From positions 447,559 to 511,558 of the forward strand of contig CAWIVF010000006.1 in assembly GCA_963839535.1 (NCBI GenBank): 64,000 bases of DNA, read 5' to 3'. Positions 41,631 through 50,254 of this stretch are shown here, one piece after another. Below the pieces are notes generated by a model that was given only the letters and a program-made list of their open reading frames with translations, searched no databases and was not told the DNA's origin. A program made the position numbers and the translations under genes. How positions within the stretch are numbered: the first letter of the stretch is position 1; each line of letters starts with the position of its first letter. Source of the DNA: RHKX01 sp963839535 (lineage in GTDB: Bacteria > Actinomycetota > Thermoleophilia > Solirubrobacterales > 70-9).

Positions 41631-42445
41631 GCCCGGACGGACTCCAGCACCCGCTCGAGCGCCTCCTCGAGCCGCAGCTCGCGGACGCCGTCGAAGCCGC
41701 CGTGGTCGGTGAGGTCGAAGTGGATCGGCGTGATCGCGACGAGGCCGCGCGCGACGGCGGCGAGGTCGGTCCCCTCCTCGTCCTCGAAGCCGGGCTCGTA
41801 GCCGTAGATCTCGTACCGCTTGCGGCCGTCGCCGTCCTCGTCCACCTGCTTCAGCTCGTCGTTGTAGAGGCGCTTGCCGAGCCGCGCGACGTCGACGCCC
41901 TCCGGCTCGCGGCCCGGGCAGTTGACGTTGAGGAGGGTCCCGTCCGGCAGCCCGTCGGCGGCCACCATCGCGGCGAGTGCGGCGGTCAGCGGCGCCGAGA
42001 CGGAGAAGTCGAACTCGCGGCCGAGGCGGAAGTCCATCTCGCCGGCGGTGGACTGCTGGGAGACGGCGATCGCCGGGATGCCGAGCACGATCCCCTCGAG
42101 CGCCGCGGCGACGGTTCCCGAGTAGGTCACGTCGTCGCCGAGGTTGGAGCCGTGGTTGATGCCGGAGACGATCAGCTCCGGCCGCTTCCCGATCAGCCCG
42201 AGGTGGGCGAAGCGGACGCAGTCGACCGGGGTCCCGTCGGTCGCGTGGCCGATCGTGCCGTCGTCGAAGGTGATCTCCTCGACCCAGAGCGGCGAGCGGG
42301 TGGTGATCGACCGGGCGGTCGCGCTGCGGTTCGAGTCGGGGGCGATGACCGACAGCTCGATCCCGTCGATCTCGAGCAGCGCCCGGCGCAGCGCCTGCAG
42401 CCCGGGGGCCGCGATTCCGTCGTCGTTGGTCAGGAGGACCCGCAC
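41627..42445 (-). CDS. surE: 5'/3'-nucleotidase SurE
   Basis: 272 residues; metal-dependent nucleoside monophosphatase. MRVLLTNDDGIAAPGL gives the DD metal ligands, PDSNRSAT the conserved Ser/Asn loop, and SGINHGSNLGDDVTYSGTVAAA the second family block. GTG start 10 bp after truA; stop overlaps ligA. A stationary-phase nucleotide clean-up role is known for the family. Confidence 0.94.
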   Translation of the reverse strand: MRVLLTNDDGIAAPGLQALRRALLEIDGIELSVIAPDSNRSATARSITTRSPLWVEEITFDDGTIGHATDGTPVDCVRFAHLGLIGKRPELIVSGINHGSNLGDDVTYSGTVAAALEGIVLGIPAIAVSQQSTAGEMDFRLGREFDFSVSAPLTAALAAMVAADGLPDGTLLNVNCPGREPEGVDVARLGKRLYNDELKQVDEDGDGRKRYEIYGYEPGFEDEEGTDLAAVARGLVAITPIHFDLTDHGGFDGVRELRLEEALERVLESVRA

Positions 42446-42455
42446 GCGGTCGATT

Positions 42456-43211
42456 CTAGGAGCGGGTGGGCTCGGGGTAGGCGACCCCGATCAGGTAGAG
42501 GCCGTCGGGGCTGGCGGTCTCCCCCGCCTCGGGCCGCTCGGCGCCGCCGAGCAGACGCTCGAAGTCGGCGAAGTCGCGGCGGCCGGACCCGACCTCGAGC
42601 ATCGTGCCGACGATGATCCGGACCATGCTGCGCATGAAGGCGTCGGCCTCGACCTCGAAGCGCCGCACGGCCGCCGACTCGACGCTCCACCGCGCGTCGA
42701 GGATGCGCCGGTGGAAGTGGACGTGCTCGGTCTCGGTCGGCGTGAAGGCGGTGAAGTCGTGGGTGCCGAGCAGCGCCGCGGCGCAGGCGTCCAGCAGCTC
42801 CAGGTCGAGGGGCCGGGGCCAGAACAGCGCCCGGCCCCGCTCGAACGGGCTCGGCACGCTCGCCGTCTCCAGCCGGTAGCGGTAGCGGCGGGAGAGGGCG
42901 TCGCGGCGGGCGTCGAAGCCGTCCGGGGCCGGGCCCGCGGCGAGGACGGCGAGATCGCGGCCGGTGAGCGCGTTGAGCGCCCGCAGCAGGGTGTCGGGCG
43001 GCGGGCGGTCGGTGACGAAGCTCGCGACCTGGCCGAGCGCGTGGACGCCGGCGTCGGTCCGGCCGGCGACGGTCAGCCCGACGCGCTCGCCGAACAGCTG
43101 CTCGAGCGCCGCCTCGAGCTCACCCTGCACCGTGCGCTTGCCGGGCTGCTTGGCCCAGCCGCTGAAGCCGGCGCCGTCATAGGCGATGTCGAGCCGGTAC
43201 GTCGCCGTCAG
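42456..43211 (-). CDS. truA: tRNA pseudouridine(38-40) synthase TruA, probable CTG start
   Basis: Modifies U38-40 of tRNA anticodon arms. GRTDAGVHA contains the catalytic Asp; SRRYRYRL and MVRIIVGTMLEVG are family blocks. The conserved first strand (TYRLDIAYDGAGFSGWAKQ) lies upstream of every ATG/GTG/TTG in frame, so the start is most likely the CTG at 43211, which overlaps the VOC stop (CTGA); the GTG at 43130 would delete this strand. truA next to rplQ is a common bacterial arrangement. Confidence 0.88.
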   Translation of the reverse strand: MTATYRLDIAYDGAGFSGWAKQPGKRTVQGELEAALEQLFGERVGLTVAGRTDAGVHALGQVASFVTDRPPPDTLLRALNALTGRDLAVLAAGPAPDGFDARRDALSRRYRYRLETASVPSPFERGRALFWPRPLDLELLDACAAALLGTHDFTAFTPTETEHVHFHRRILDARWSVESAAVRRFEVEADAFMRSMVRIIVGTMLEVGSGRRDFADFERLLGGAERPEAGETASPDGLYLIGVAYPEPTRS

Positions 43212-43564
43212 GACGCGGCGTACCGGTTATGCAGCATGAGGTCGTTGCCGTCCGGGTCCGTGAACAGGGCCATGTGGCAGACGCCCGTGTCGAACGTGTC
43301 GCCCGCGAAGACGACGCCCTTGGCCTCGAGCTCCGCCCGGGCCGCCGCGACGTCGTCGACGTGCAGGGCGGGATGCGCGTTCTTCTGCGGGGCGAACGGG
43401 AAGCCCATCTTCTCCGGCTCCCAGATGGCGAAGCAGGTCTCGCCGGCCCAGAACTCGTAGTCGGCGTTGGCGTCCTGCCTCAGCCCGAGGACCTCGCCGT
43501 AGAACTTGCGGGAGCGCTCGGCGTCCTGCGAGGGGATTCCGACGAAGTCGAGTCCGGTGATCAC
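43208..43564 (-). CDS. VOC/glyoxalase-fold protein
   Basis: 118 residues with two beta-alpha-beta-beta-beta modules (ITGLDFVGIPSQDAERSRKFYGEVLGL and PALHVDDVAAARAELEAKGV) and a FTDPDGNDLMLHNRY end. A dioxygenase, lyase or binding protein of the vicinal-oxygen-chelate superfamily; substrate unknown. It is inserted between rplQ and truA on the same strand, with a GTG start 17 bp after the corrected rplQ stop. Confidence 0.82.
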   Translation of the reverse strand: MITGLDFVGIPSQDAERSRKFYGEVLGLRQDANADYEFWAGETCFAIWEPEKMGFPFAPQKNAHPALHVDDVAAARAELEAKGVVFAGDTFDTGVCHMALFTDPDGNDLMLHNRYAAS

Positions 43565-43581
43565 ACCGTCACCCTAACCCG

Positions 43582-43936
43582 TCAGACGAGCTCGAGGAAG
43601 ACCATCTCGGTCGAGTCGCTACCGGCGCGGGCCGAGCTTGACGATCCGCGTGTAGCCGCCGGGCCGCGTCGTGTAGCGGGGGGCGATCTCCTCGACCAGC
43701 TTGTGGACGATGAACTTGTCCTGACCGAGCTTCGAGAGCAGCAGGCGCCGGGCGTGCAGGTCGCCCCGCTTCGCCAGGGTGATCAGCTTCTCGACCTCCG
43801 GCTTGACCGCCTTGGCCTTCGCCTGGCTCGTCCGGATCCGCTCGTGCTCGATCAGCTGCTTGGACATCGTCCGGAGCAGGGCCTTGCGATGCGCGGTGTC
43901 CCGGCTGAGCTTGTGTCGTGTCCGCCCGTGGCGCAT
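43582..43936 (-). CDS. rplQ: Ribosomal protein L17, +1 frame break at an in-frame TAG
   Basis: Large-subunit protein. MRHGRTRHKLSRDTAHRKALL is the standard start and YTRIVKLGPRR the standard penultimate block. The zero frame stops at TAG (43619-43621) right after GPRR, but skipping the T (CGG[T]AGC) gives SDSTEMVFLELV and a stop at 43582, exactly the usual L17 ending. Last ribosomal gene of the rpmJ-rpsM-rpsK-rpsD-rpoA-rplQ group. Confidence 0.93.
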
Positions 43937-43955
43937 GGCGTAACGCTACCCGCCC

Positions 43956-44918
43956 CTACTCGTCGCGGAGATCGAGACCGAGGCCGTGCATGGCCTCGAT
44001 GACCTCTTCGATCGAGCGCTCGCCGAAGTTCGGGATCGCCTTCAGCTCGGACTCGGACTTCGCCTGGAGGTCGCCGATCGTCTGCACCCCTGCCCGCTTC
44101 AGGCAGTTGTAGGCGCGGACGCCGATCTCGAGCTCCTCGATCAGGCGATCGTCGCCCTCGCTGGCGGCGGCCGGCTCGGCTGCGCCCGCGGCGTGGGAGC
44201 CGTTGGTCTGGGTCAGCTCCTCGACGCGGTCGGCGTCGGTGAAGATCGCCAGGCTGGCGATCATCAGCTCGGCCGCCTCGCGGAGCGCGGCGCCGGGCTC
44301 GAGCGAACCGTCGGTCTCGACCTCGAGCGACAGCTTGTCGAAGTCCGTGCGCTGCCCGACGCGGGCCGAGTCGACCCGGTAGGAGGCACGGCGGATCGGC
44401 GAGAAGATCGAGTCGATCGGAATCACGCCGATCGGCTGATCGTCGGTCTTGTTGTCCTCGGCGGGCGAGTAGCCCCGGCCGCGGCCGATCGTCAGGTACA
44501 TCTCGAGCTTCGTCTTCTTCTCGAGCGTCGCGATCGGCGACTCCGGGTTGAGGATCTCGACGCCGGCGGGCAGGTCGATGTCACCGGCGGTGACCTCGGC
44601 GGGACCGTTGGCGACCAGCGGCACCTCGACCTCGTTGGCATCGGTGTGCATGCGCACGACGATGTCCTTGAGGTTGAGGATGATGTCCGTGACGTCCTCC
44701 TTGACGCCGGGGACGCTGGAGAACTCGTGGGCCACGCCCTCGATCCGGACGCTGGTGATCGCCGCGCCCTTCAGCGAGGAGAGCAGCACGCGACGGAGGC
44801 TGTTGCCGTACGTGTAGCCGAACCCCTTGTCGAGGGGCTCGATCGTGAACGTACCTCGGTTGTCCGTGATCTCCTCTGAGGAGATGCTCGGGTCCTGGAA
44901 ATCGGGCAGGGTGGTCAT
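43956..44918 (-). CDS. rpoA: RNA polymerase alpha subunit
   Basis: 320 residues. N-terminal dimerisation domain (GFGYTYGNSLRRVLLSSLKGAAITS) and the C-terminal DNA- and activator-binding domain (EIGVRAYNCLKRAGVQTIGDL) are both complete, joined by an Ala/Gly/Ser linker. Contained in the S13-S11-S4-alpha-L17 group in standard order. Confidence 0.98.
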   Translation of the reverse strand: MTTLPDFQDPSISSEEITDNRGTFTIEPLDKGFGYTYGNSLRRVLLSSLKGAAITSVRIEGVAHEFSSVPGVKEDVTDIILNLKDIVVRMHTDANEVEVPLVANGPAEVTAGDIDLPAGVEILNPESPIATLEKKTKLEMYLTIGRGRGYSPAEDNKTDDQPIGVIPIDSIFSPIRRASYRVDSARVGQRTDFDKLSLEVETDGSLEPGAALREAAELMIASLAIFTDADRVEELTQTNGSHAAGAAEPAAASEGDDRLIEELEIGVRAYNCLKRAGVQTIGDLQAKSESELKAIPNFGERSIEEVIEAMHGLGLDLRDE

Positions 44919-44955
44919 GACGTTCCTTCCGTCGTCGGGATTTTCGGGAGGCCCG

Positions 44956-45576
44956 TTACTTCGAGTACAGCTCGACGATGAGCTGCTCGGAAACTGGCGA
45001 GTCGATCTCGTCCCGCTCGGGGAGTCGCAGCACCTTGGCGGTGAGCGAGTCGTGATCGGCCTGCAGCCAGGGGGGCACAGTGGAAATCAGTTCAGTTGCC
45101 ACGCGGACGGTGGTCTCGGCGTCCGATCCGGACTTGATCGAGATCACGTCGTCGGGCTTGAGCTGGTAGCTCGGGATGTCGACCCGGCGGCCGTTGATCT
45201 GCCAGTGGCCGTGGCGGATCAGCTGGCGGGACTGACGCCGCGAGGCGGCGAAGCCGAGCCGGACCAGGACGTTGTCGAAGCGCCGCTCGAGCAGTCGCAG
45301 CAGGTTCTCGCCGGTGACGCCGTCCTGGCGCGAAGCCTTGTCGTAGTACTCGCGGAACTGCTTCTCGAGCACCTGGTAGTAGCGGCGCGCCTTCTGCTTC
45401 TCGCGCAGCTGCTGGCGGTACTCGGACGCGCGCAGGCGACCGCGGCCGTGCTCACCCGGCGGGTAGGAGCGTCGCTCGACGCCGCACTTGTCGGTGAGGC
45501 AGCGCTCACCCTTGAGGAAGAGCTTCATGCCCTCGCGGCGGCACTGCTTGCACTGGGGTCCGGTATCGCGGGCCAT
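44956..45576 (-). CDS. rpsD: Ribosomal protein S4 (zinc-binding form)
   Basis: 206 residues. N-terminal CKQCRREGMKLFLKGERC and CGVERRS supply a Cys4 zinc site, the C+ form of S4. S4 RNA-binding domain (RLDNVLVRLGFAASR-like: RFDNVLVRLGFAASRRQSRQ) follows. Assembly-initiator of the small subunit. Start overlaps the rpsK stop (TGATG). Confidence 0.98.
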   Translation of the reverse strand: MARDTGPQCKQCRREGMKLFLKGERCLTDKCGVERRSYPPGEHGRGRLRASEYRQQLREKQKARRYYQVLEKQFREYYDKASRQDGVTGENLLRLLERRFDNVLVRLGFAASRRQSRQLIRHGHWQINGRRVDIPSYQLKPDDVISIKSGSDAETTVRVATELISTVPPWLQADHDSLTAKVLRLPERDEIDSPVSEQLIVELYSK

Positions 45577-45974
45577 CAGACGCGCCTCCGCTTCTTCGGC
45601 CGGCAGCCGTTGTGGGCCTGCGGGGTCACGTCCTTGACCGTCGTCACCTGGAGGCCGGCGGCCTGCAGCGCGCGGATCGCGGTCTCGCGGCCGGAGCCGG
45701 CGCCCTTGGCGTGCACCTCGACCCGCTCGAGCCCATGCTCCATGCCCTTGCGGGCGGCGTTGTCGGCGGTCACCTGGGCGGCGAACGGCGTCGACTTGCG
45801 GGAGCCCTTGAACCCGGCGCTGCCGGCGGACTCCCAGGCGATCACGTTGCCCGCGGGGTCCGTCAGGGTGACGATCGTGTTGTTGAAGCTGGTCTTGATG
45901 TGGGCCTGGCCGAACGGGACGTTCTTGCGCACGCGGCGCTTGGAGCGAACCTTGCCCTTCTTTGGTTGCGGCAT
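45576..45974 (-). CDS. rpsK: Ribosomal protein S11
   Basis: 132 residues, platform of the small subunit. AHIKTSFNNTIVTLTDPAGN and the C-terminal DVTPQAHNGCRPKKRRRV are diagnostic. Standard position between S13 and S4. Confidence 0.98.
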   Translation of the reverse strand: MPQPKKGKVRSKRRVRKNVPFGQAHIKTSFNNTIVTLTDPAGNVIAWESAGSAGFKGSRKSTPFAAQVTADNAARKGMEHGLERVEVHAKGAGSGRETAIRALQAAGLQVTTVKDVTPQAHNGCRPKKRRRV

Positions 45975-45985
45975 CTAGGAAATCC

Positions 45986-46369
45986 TCACTTGGCGGTCGG
46001 GGCCTTCTTCTTGCCCGTCACGCTCATCCGCTTGGGGCCCTTGCGGCTGCGGGCGTTGGTCTTCGTCCGCTGGCCGTTGACCGGCAGGCCGCGCCGGTGG
46101 CGCAGGCCGCGGTAGGAGCCGATCTCCATCAGGCGCTTGACGTTCTGGGAGCGCTCGCGGCGCAGGTCGCCCTCGACCTGGCGGCTGTCGACGGCGTCGC
46201 GAAGCTTGATGACCTCGTCCTCGGTGAGGTCGCCGATGCGGGTCTCCGAGCTGACGCCGGTCTCCTCGAGGATCTTCCTGGAGGTCGACGGGCCGATGCC
46301 GTGGACGTAGGTCAGTCCGACCTCGGTGCGCTTGTTCAGGGGCAGGTTGACGCCTGCGATTCTTGCCAT
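45986..46369 (-). CDS. rpsM: Ribosomal protein S13
   Basis: 127 residues. MARIAGVNLPLNKR start, YVHGIGPSTSRKIL helix-two-turn-helix and RGLRHRRGLPVNGQRT near the C-terminus. Head protein contacting the subunit bridge and P-site tRNA. Follows rpmJ by 16 bp. Confidence 0.98.
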   Translation of the reverse strand: MARIAGVNLPLNKRTEVGLTYVHGIGPSTSRKILEETGVSSETRIGDLTEDEVIKLRDAVDSRQVEGDLRRERSQNVKRLMEIGSYRGLRHRRGLPVNGQRTKTNARSRKGPKRMSVTGKKKAPTAK

Positions 46370-46385
46370 GAAGTCTGGTCTCTCC

Positions 46386-46499
46386 CTAGCCTTGCCGCTG
46401 CTTGTGACGCGGGTTCGAGCAGATCACGAGCACGCGGCCGCGACGCCTGATGATCTGGCAGCGCTCGCACATCGGTTTTACGGAGGCTCGAACCTTCAT
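46386..46499 (-). CDS. rpmJ: Ribosomal protein L36 (zinc form)
   Basis: 37 residues: MKVRASVKPMCERCQIIRRR then CSNPRHKQRQG; three Cys and one His form the zinc ribbon. First gene of its transcription unit, with an extended -10 promoter upstream. infA, its usual neighbour, is absent. Confidence 0.97.
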   Translation of the reverse strand: MKVRASVKPMCERCQIIRRRGRVLVICSNPRHKQRQG

Positions 46500-46591
46500 A
46501 CTCCGGCTTTCAGTCTGGACTTGAGGTGGCCCGTATCCCCCATGAATCGGGGACGCAGGCAAACGGTGACGGCCCTCGGGCCGAACGCGGC

Positions 46592-46600
46592 ATGTTAGCA
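46592..46600 (-). promoter_or_regulatory. Extended -10 promoter (TGC-TAACAT) of the rpmJ-rpsM operon
   Basis: The minus strand reads TTGCTAACAT followed by GCCGCG. TGn before TAACAT makes an extended -10; no -35 is evident. The same TGCTAACATnCCGCG box precedes fusA. Predicted leader is about 85 nt. Confidence 0.5.
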
Positions 46601-46627
46601 ACTCGCCGTTGCGCGGCCGGAGGCGGC

Positions 46628-47344
46628 CTACCGCGGGATCGAGCAGGCGAAGCGCTCGGCCTTCTTCGCGTCCTGCGCCTTGTCCCGCTTGGCGCGCAGC
46701 TTCAGCTTCAGCCGGACGATCTTCCGCGTGCGCGCGTCGTTGTCCTTGGCCTTCGCGAGGCGCTGCTTCGTCCGCTTGATGCTGTGGGTGATCCGGTCGA
46801 CCCGGCGCTGCTGGGTGTGGCAGCGCGCCGCGAAGATCTCGTAGGAGTCGGTGGTCGAGCCGAGCGGGCCGATCTGGAGCCGGAACGGGATCTTCGGCTG
46901 CTGCTCACCCCGATTCGACGCGTGCGACCGGGACGAAGTACTTGCCGGGCAGCAGCGTCGACGCGTGACCTTCTCCCGCTCGCCGGGCTTCAGCGCTCGG
47001 TCCCGCTCTCGGGGACCGGCTTCGGGTCCTTGCCCTTCCGCCCGCGGAAGAGGACGGAGTAGATGATCGTCCGCCCGCGGTCCTCGGCGCCGCCGCGGAC
47101 CTTGGCGGCGTTGATCGTCGTCACCGAGACCTGGGTCGGGTCGGGGAGGTAGAAGAACTGGAAGTCGACGTCGTCGACCGTCTCGAGGTTCGACTTGTAG
47201 GGCTCGCCGGCGGTCAGCGGGCCGGTGGCCGTGGCGAAGCCGTCGTTCGGCTCCGCCGCCCCGGCGCCACCCGCCAGGCCGACGGCGCAGGCGGCGACCG
47301 CCGCACAGGCTGCCGACCGTCCGCCGAAATGCCCCGCTGAACAT
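46628..47344 (-). CDS. Secreted protein of unknown function, three +1 frame breaks
   Basis: ATG at 47344. One base skipped at about 47311 gives a signal-like CAAVAACAVGLAGGAGA and then EPNDGFATATGPLTAGEPY and VDDVDFQFFYLPDPTQVSVT, resembling a pre-peptidase/beta-sandwich secreted domain. Skips at about 46998 and 46907 join TLLPGKYFVPVARVESG to EQQPKIPFRLQIG. The C-terminus is a basic, Lys/Arg-rich helix (KLKLRAKRDKAQDAKKAER). It occupies the slot where infA normally lies between map and rpmJ. With three breaks in about 720 bases it could be decaying. Confidence 0.5.
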   Translation of the reverse strand: MFSGAFRRTVGSLCGGRRLRRRPGGWRRGGGAERRLRHGHRPADRRRALQVEPRDGRRRRLPVLLPPRPDPGLGDDDQRRQGPRRRRGPRADDHLLRPLPRAEGQGPEAGPRERDRALKPGEREKVTRRRCCPASTSSRSHASNRGEQQPKIPFRLQIGPLGSTTDSYEIFAARCHTQQRRVDRITHSIKRTKQRLAKAKDNDARTRKIVRLKLKLRAKRDKAQDAKKAERFACSIPR

Positions 47345-47390
47345 CGCTGCGAAGGTAACAGGGCCCTCCCCCGGAAGTTGCGCTCTCGGT

Positions 47391-48146
47391 CTAGTCCTCG
47401 TGCCAGGGAGTCAGGATCCGCGGCCCGTCCCTGCCGACGGCGACCGTGAACTCGAAGTGGGCGGCGAGCGAGCCGTCGTCGGAGTAGACCGACCAGCCGT
47501 CGTCCCCCATCCGCACGCCCGGAGAGCCGATGTTGACCATCGGCTCGATCGCGAAGGTCATCCCCTCCTCGAGCAGCGGGCCCTTGCCGGGCTCGCCGTA
47601 GTTGGGGATCTGCGGGTCCTCGTGCATCTGCCTGCCGATGCCGTGGCCGACGAGGCTGCGGATCACGCCGAGCCCGTCCTGCTCGACCCGCGCCTGGATC
47701 GCCGCCGAGATGTCGCCGAGGTGGTTGCCGGCCTTCGCCTGGGCGATTCCGCTGAACAGCGACTCGCGGGTGGTCTCGAGCAGCTGCAGCGCCGGCTCCG
47801 AGACCGGGCCGATCGGGACCGTGAACGCCGCGTCGGCGACCCAGCCCTCGTAGACGACGCCGACGTCGAGGGAGATCAGGTCACCGCGCTTGAGCTCGTA
47901 GGGCCCGGGGATCCCGTGGACCACCATCGAGTTCGGGGAGGCGCAGATCGAGCCGGGGAAGCCGCGGTAGCCCTTGAAGGCGGCGGTCGCTCCCTGCGAG
48001 GCGATGAAGCGCTCGGCGGCGAGGTCGAGCTCCGCCGTGGTGACGCCGGGCCGGGCGCTCTTGCGGAGCATCTTCAGGCAACGGGCGAGGATCTCTCCCG
48101 CGGCCGCCATGCTGTCGAGCTGCTGAGGGGTCTTGGCGATGATCAA
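47391..48146 (-). CDS. map: Methionine aminopeptidase
   Basis: 251 residues; removes initiator Met. Metal ligands are recognisable in SLDVGVVYEGWVADAAFT, GHGIGRQMHEDP, MTFAIEPMV and AAHFEFTVAV. TTG start with GGGAG upstream. Downstream of adk as in many bacteria. Confidence 0.97.
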   Translation of the reverse strand: MIIAKTPQQLDSMAAAGEILARCLKMLRKSARPGVTTAELDLAAERFIASQGATAAFKGYRGFPGSICASPNSMVVHGIPGPYELKRGDLISLDVGVVYEGWVADAAFTVPIGPVSEPALQLLETTRESLFSGIAQAKAGNHLGDISAAIQARVEQDGLGVIRSLVGHGIGRQMHEDPQIPNYGEPGKGPLLEEGMTFAIEPMVNIGSPGVRMGDDGWSVYSDDGSLAAHFEFTVAVGRDGPRILTPWHED

Positions 48147-48172
48147 GGACGGCGCGGAGCTCCCTGTCGGGT

Positions 48173-48847
48173 TCAGAGCTCCTCCTCCATGCGGAGGGTC
48201 GCCAGCAGCGCGCGGATGCGGTTGCCGACCTCTTCGGGCTTGAGCGTCCCGTCGACGCGCTTGAGCATGCCCCGCTCCTCGTAGAAGGCGACGAGCGGCT
48301 TGGTCTTCTCGTGGTAGGTCGCGAGCCGATGGCGAATCACGTCGGGCTTGTCGTCGTCGCGGACGATCAGGCGGGCGCCGCAGACGTCGCAGACCCCCTC
48401 GTTCTTGGGCGGGTCGAACTCGACGTGGAAGATGTGGCCGTTCTTGGCGCAGGTGCGGCGGCCGCCGAGCCGGCGCACCACCTCGTCGTCGTCGACGTCG
48501 ATCAGGACGGCGGCGGTGATCGAGCGGCCGAGACCCTCCATCTCCTCCTGCAGCGCATCGGCCTGGCCGACCGTGCGCGGGAAGCCGTCGAGGATGAAGC
48601 CGTCGCTGGCCTCGGGGCCCTCGACGCGCTCGCCGATCACGCCGATGATCACCTCGTCGGGGACCAGGTCGCCCCTGTCCATGTACTCCTGCGCCGTCTG
48701 GCCGAGCTCGGTGCCGTCGCGGACCGCGGCGCGCAGGATGTCGCCGGTCGCGTAGTAGGGAAGGCGGAAGTCCTCCTGGAGGCGTTCCCCCTGGGTGCCC
48801 TTGCCGGAGCCGGGCGGGCCGAGCAGGATCAGGTTCATCTCTGACAC
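48173..48847 (-). CDS. adk: Adenylate kinase, zinc-type LID
   Basis: 224 residues. LLGPPGSGKGTQ P-loop, DGFPRT, and an insertion LID domain with CAKNGHIFH ... CDVC, which could bind zinc with a His replacing one Cys. Balances adenine nucleotides. GTG start at 48847 or ATG at 48838. Encoded between secY and map, the usual order. Confidence 0.97.
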   Translation of the reverse strand: MSEMNLILLGPPGSGKGTQGERLQEDFRLPYYATGDILRAAVRDGTELGQTAQEYMDRGDLVPDEVIIGVIGERVEGPEASDGFILDGFPRTVGQADALQEEMEGLGRSITAAVLIDVDDDEVVRRLGGRRTCAKNGHIFHVEFDPPKNEGVCDVCGARLIVRDDDKPDVIRHRLATYHEKTKPLVAFYEERGMLKRVDGTLKPEEVGNRIRALLATLRMEEEL

Positions 48848-48900
48848 GGCTTGGAGGCTACCCGGGCGTGAAATAAATAAGCGAGTCGGGAGCCGTCAGA

Positions 48901-50247
48901 TCAAGGAAGAGCGGGCCGATGCGGCCAAGCGGGCCGTGAGGCCCGCGATGACGCCGAGCTGGCGCCTCCCGGCCGCTTATTCAGGAAGCCTTCGTAGTTG
49001 CGCATCATCAACTGAGCCTCGAGCTGCTTGACCGTGTCGAGCGCGACGCCCACGACGATCAGGATCGAGGTGCCGCCGAAGAAGAAGTTGGCCGAGGTCT
49101 GGCTGATCAGGATCGTCGGCAGGGCCGCGATGGCGCCGAGGTAGAGGGCGCCGGCGAAGGTCAGCCGGGAGAGGATCCGGTCGAGGTACTCGGCGGTGGG
49201 CCGGCCGGGCCGGACGCCGGGGATGAAGCCGCCGTACTTCTTCAGGTTGTCGGCCTGGTCGACCGGGTTGAAGGTGACCGCCGTGTAGAAGTAGGTGAAG
49301 ATCACGATGAAGAAGACCTCGCCGACGATGTAGGCCCAGCGGTCGGGGCTGAAGAAGGCGGCGAAGTCGAGCGCGGCCTCGGTGTTGAGGAGCTGGCCGA
49401 CCGTCGGGGGGAAGGCCATGATCGAGGCGGCGAAGATGACCGGGATGACGCCGGCCATGTTGACCCGGAGCGGCAGGTAGCTCGAGCCGCCGGTGGTCAT
49501 CTTCCGGCCGACGACGCGCTTGGCGTACTGGACCGGGATGCGGCGCTGGCCCTCCTGGACGAAGACGATGCCGACGATCACCGCGAGGGCGACGAAGGGC
49601 ATCATCACCAGGAAGACCTGATCCGGCGTGGTCCACCATGCCGCGATCCCGCCCGGCAGGCCGGAGACGATCGAGGCGAAGATCATCAGCGAGATCCCGT
49701 TGCCGATGCCGCGCTGGGTGATCAGCTCGCCGAACCACATCAGCAGGACGCAGCCCGCGGTCAGCGAGATCGCGATCAGCATCAGCAGCGGGAACGTGAG
49801 CTCGCCGCCGACGACGCTCTCCCCCGAGCCGCCGAACGACTCGAAGAGGAAGACGTAGCCGATGGACTGCGCGAAGGCGAGCCCGACGGTCAGGTAGCGC
49901 GTGTACTGCGTGATCTTCTGCTGGCCGACCTCGCCCTCCTTCTGCAGGCGCTCCAGGGACGGCATGACCACCGTCAGCAGCTGCAGGATGATCGAGGCCG
50001 TGATGTAGGGCATGATCCCGAGCGCGAACAGCGACAGCTGCGAGAGCGCGCCGCCGCTGAACAGGTTCAGGAACCCGAGGATGTTGCCGCTGGCGAAGTT
50101 CTCCTGGATGCCGGCGAGGGCGTCCGCGTCGACGCCGGGGGCCGGGATGAAGGCGCCCAGTCGGTAGAGCGCAAGCATCGCCGCCGTGAACGCGAGCTTC
50201 CGGCGGATGTCCGGAATCGCGAACGCATTGGCGATCGTCTTCAGCAT
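48901..50247 (-). CDS. secY: Preprotein translocase subunit SecY
   Basis: 448 residues with ten predicted membrane helices; GAFIPAPGVDADAL, PYITASIILQLL and GIGNGISLMIFASIV are family landmarks. The normal C-terminus MMRNYEGFLNK is followed by about 24 extra Ser/Ala/Arg/Pro residues without similarity to SecY, perhaps a lost stop. Core of the secretion channel. Starts 7 bp after rplO. Confidence 0.97.
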   Translation of the reverse strand: MLKTIANAFAIPDIRRKLAFTAAMLALYRLGAFIPAPGVDADALAGIQENFASGNILGFLNLFSGGALSQLSLFALGIMPYITASIILQLLTVVMPSLERLQKEGEVGQQKITQYTRYLTVGLAFAQSIGYVFLFESFGGSGESVVGGELTFPLLMLIAISLTAGCVLLMWFGELITQRGIGNGISLMIFASIVSGLPGGIAAWWTTPDQVFLVMMPFVALAVIVGIVFVQEGQRRIPVQYAKRVVGRKMTTGGSSYLPLRVNMAGVIPVIFAASIMAFPPTVGQLLNTEAALDFAAFFSPDRWAYIVGEVFFIVIFTYFYTAVTFNPVDQADNLKKYGGFIPGVRPGRPTAEYLDRILSRLTFAGALYLGAIAALPTILISQTSANFFFGGTSILIVVGVALDTVKQLEAQLMMRNYEGFLNKRPGGASSASSRASRPAWPHRPALP

Positions 50248-50254
50248 CTGCCGG

